Source: Bacteroidales bacterium (GTDB lineage Bacteria > Bacteroidota > Bacteroidia > Bacteroidales > UBA7960). Taken from it: DNA of 34,689 nt. Positions 34,307 through 34,689 of this stretch are shown piece by piece. A program made the translations under genes and the position numbers. Numbering within the stretch: the first letter of the stretch is position 1; the number at the start of each line of letters is the position of its first letter. The stretch lies in the NCBI GenBank assembly GCA_003550725.1, contig PUKZ01000146.1:1-34689 (forward strand). Direction: 5' to 3'. A model generated the notes under the pieces. It had not been told where the DNA came from. It was given only the letters and a program-made list of their open reading frames with translations, and ran no database searches.

Positions 34307-34689
34307 AGTTCAAAATTAAAAATTTGATTGAGCAATACATCAAAAATATCCAAATTTTTTTATCAACAATCTTAAACATGCTGTTGTACAAGCAAAGTGT
34401 ATAAAATATTGATATCCCGGCTTTTAAAAGTATAATGCTTGATAACAGTATGTTATACTAAGCATTAAAGTATCATAACATTAATTCTTAACCGGACAAT
34501 AGTGATGAGAATTCAATAATACAAAGAACAAGGATAAAACGATATATGAATAGTACTTAAATTATGACAGTAAAAAATAAAACTAGACAACAAATGACAT
34601 TTAGACTTGTTTTCATAACATTTTTTTTTAAATATCCAAATTTTATTATTAAAAAAATCATTCTATAATATTTATCATTTTGATTATAT
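34307..34689. other. 383-base non-coding end of window upstream of dnaB
   Basis: No ORF. It holds the dnaB promoter candidates (34341-34348; also TAATTTTG on minus at 34311-34318) and a compact hairpin at 34433-34467. The remainder is AT-rich without recognised structure. Confidence 0.4.
34433..34467. repeat. Nested perfect inverted repeat upstream of dnaB
   Basis: TAATGCTT (34433-34440) pairs perfectly with AAGCATTA (34460-34467), and inside it ATAACA (34442-34447) pairs with TGTTAT (34451-34456) around a GTA loop, with a small internal bulge. The structure has 14 pairs and no adjoining T-run, so it looks like an operator or structured RNA, not a terminator. Confidence 0.6.

Overview
The window (about 34.7 kb, AT-rich) looks like a chromosome segment of a Bacteroidota bacterium, probably Bacteroidales or a neighbouring order. 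The evidence is a fused LpxC-FabZ protein inside an lpxD / lpxC-fabZ / lpxA run, a second EF-G-like gene (fusA2 type), a secreted Bacteroidota protein usually auto-labelled asparagine synthetase B, start sites without Shine-Dalgarno sequences, and repeated Bacteroidota-type -7 promoter elements (TAnnTTTG, here often TATCTTTG). No insertion sequence, prophage, CRISPR array or rRNA is visible.

Layout. 259-5105 (minus): lipid A genes lpxA, lpxC/fabZ, lpxD and an HD phosphohydrolase. 5366-5440: tRNA-His(GTG), followed by a strong terminator. 5620-11216: surface-glycan genes (GNAT acetyltransferase, a formyltransferase-like/GINT1-like fusion, a flippase, a GT4 glycosyltransferase). 11219-11767: a secreted thioredoxin-like protein. 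12052-17226 (minus): a signalling cluster. 17419-18060: pcm. 18588-21148 (plus): a Gfo/Idh/MocA oxidoreductase and a polyprenyl-phosphate sugar transferase that starts glycan assembly. 21241-22436 (minus): tadA and a cupin lipoprotein. 22934-26835 (plus): fusA2-like EF-G, a small repeat locus, cdd, a ChaN-like protein. 26918-34306: a MurG-like glycosyltransferase, dprA, a class V aminotransferase, folA, the secreted protein and dnaB.

The most interesting part is the signalling cluster at 12052-17226. One protein fuses a SiaB-type GHKL kinase to a SiaC-type phospho-acceptor; counted from an internal methionine, its candidate phospho-threonine falls at position 68, the same as in Pseudomonas SiaC. 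With it are a 106-aa coiled-coil protein, a TPR receptor with a PP2C/SpoIIE-like domain that has lost nearly all metal ligands, and a paralogous receptor with an intact PP2C/SpoIIE domain. No GGDEF (SiaD-like) output gene is present. I read this as a rewired Sia-type partner-switching circuit with one active and one pseudo-phosphatase and an unknown output. It lies between two blocks of polysaccharide genes, so surface glycan is one possible target; this is inference.

Other notable points are an EF-G paralogue with degenerate GTPase motifs behind tandem promoters, a seven-unit 9-bp repeat that stays in frame in a 41-codon ORF ahead of cdd, and several strong unassigned inverted repeats between genes.
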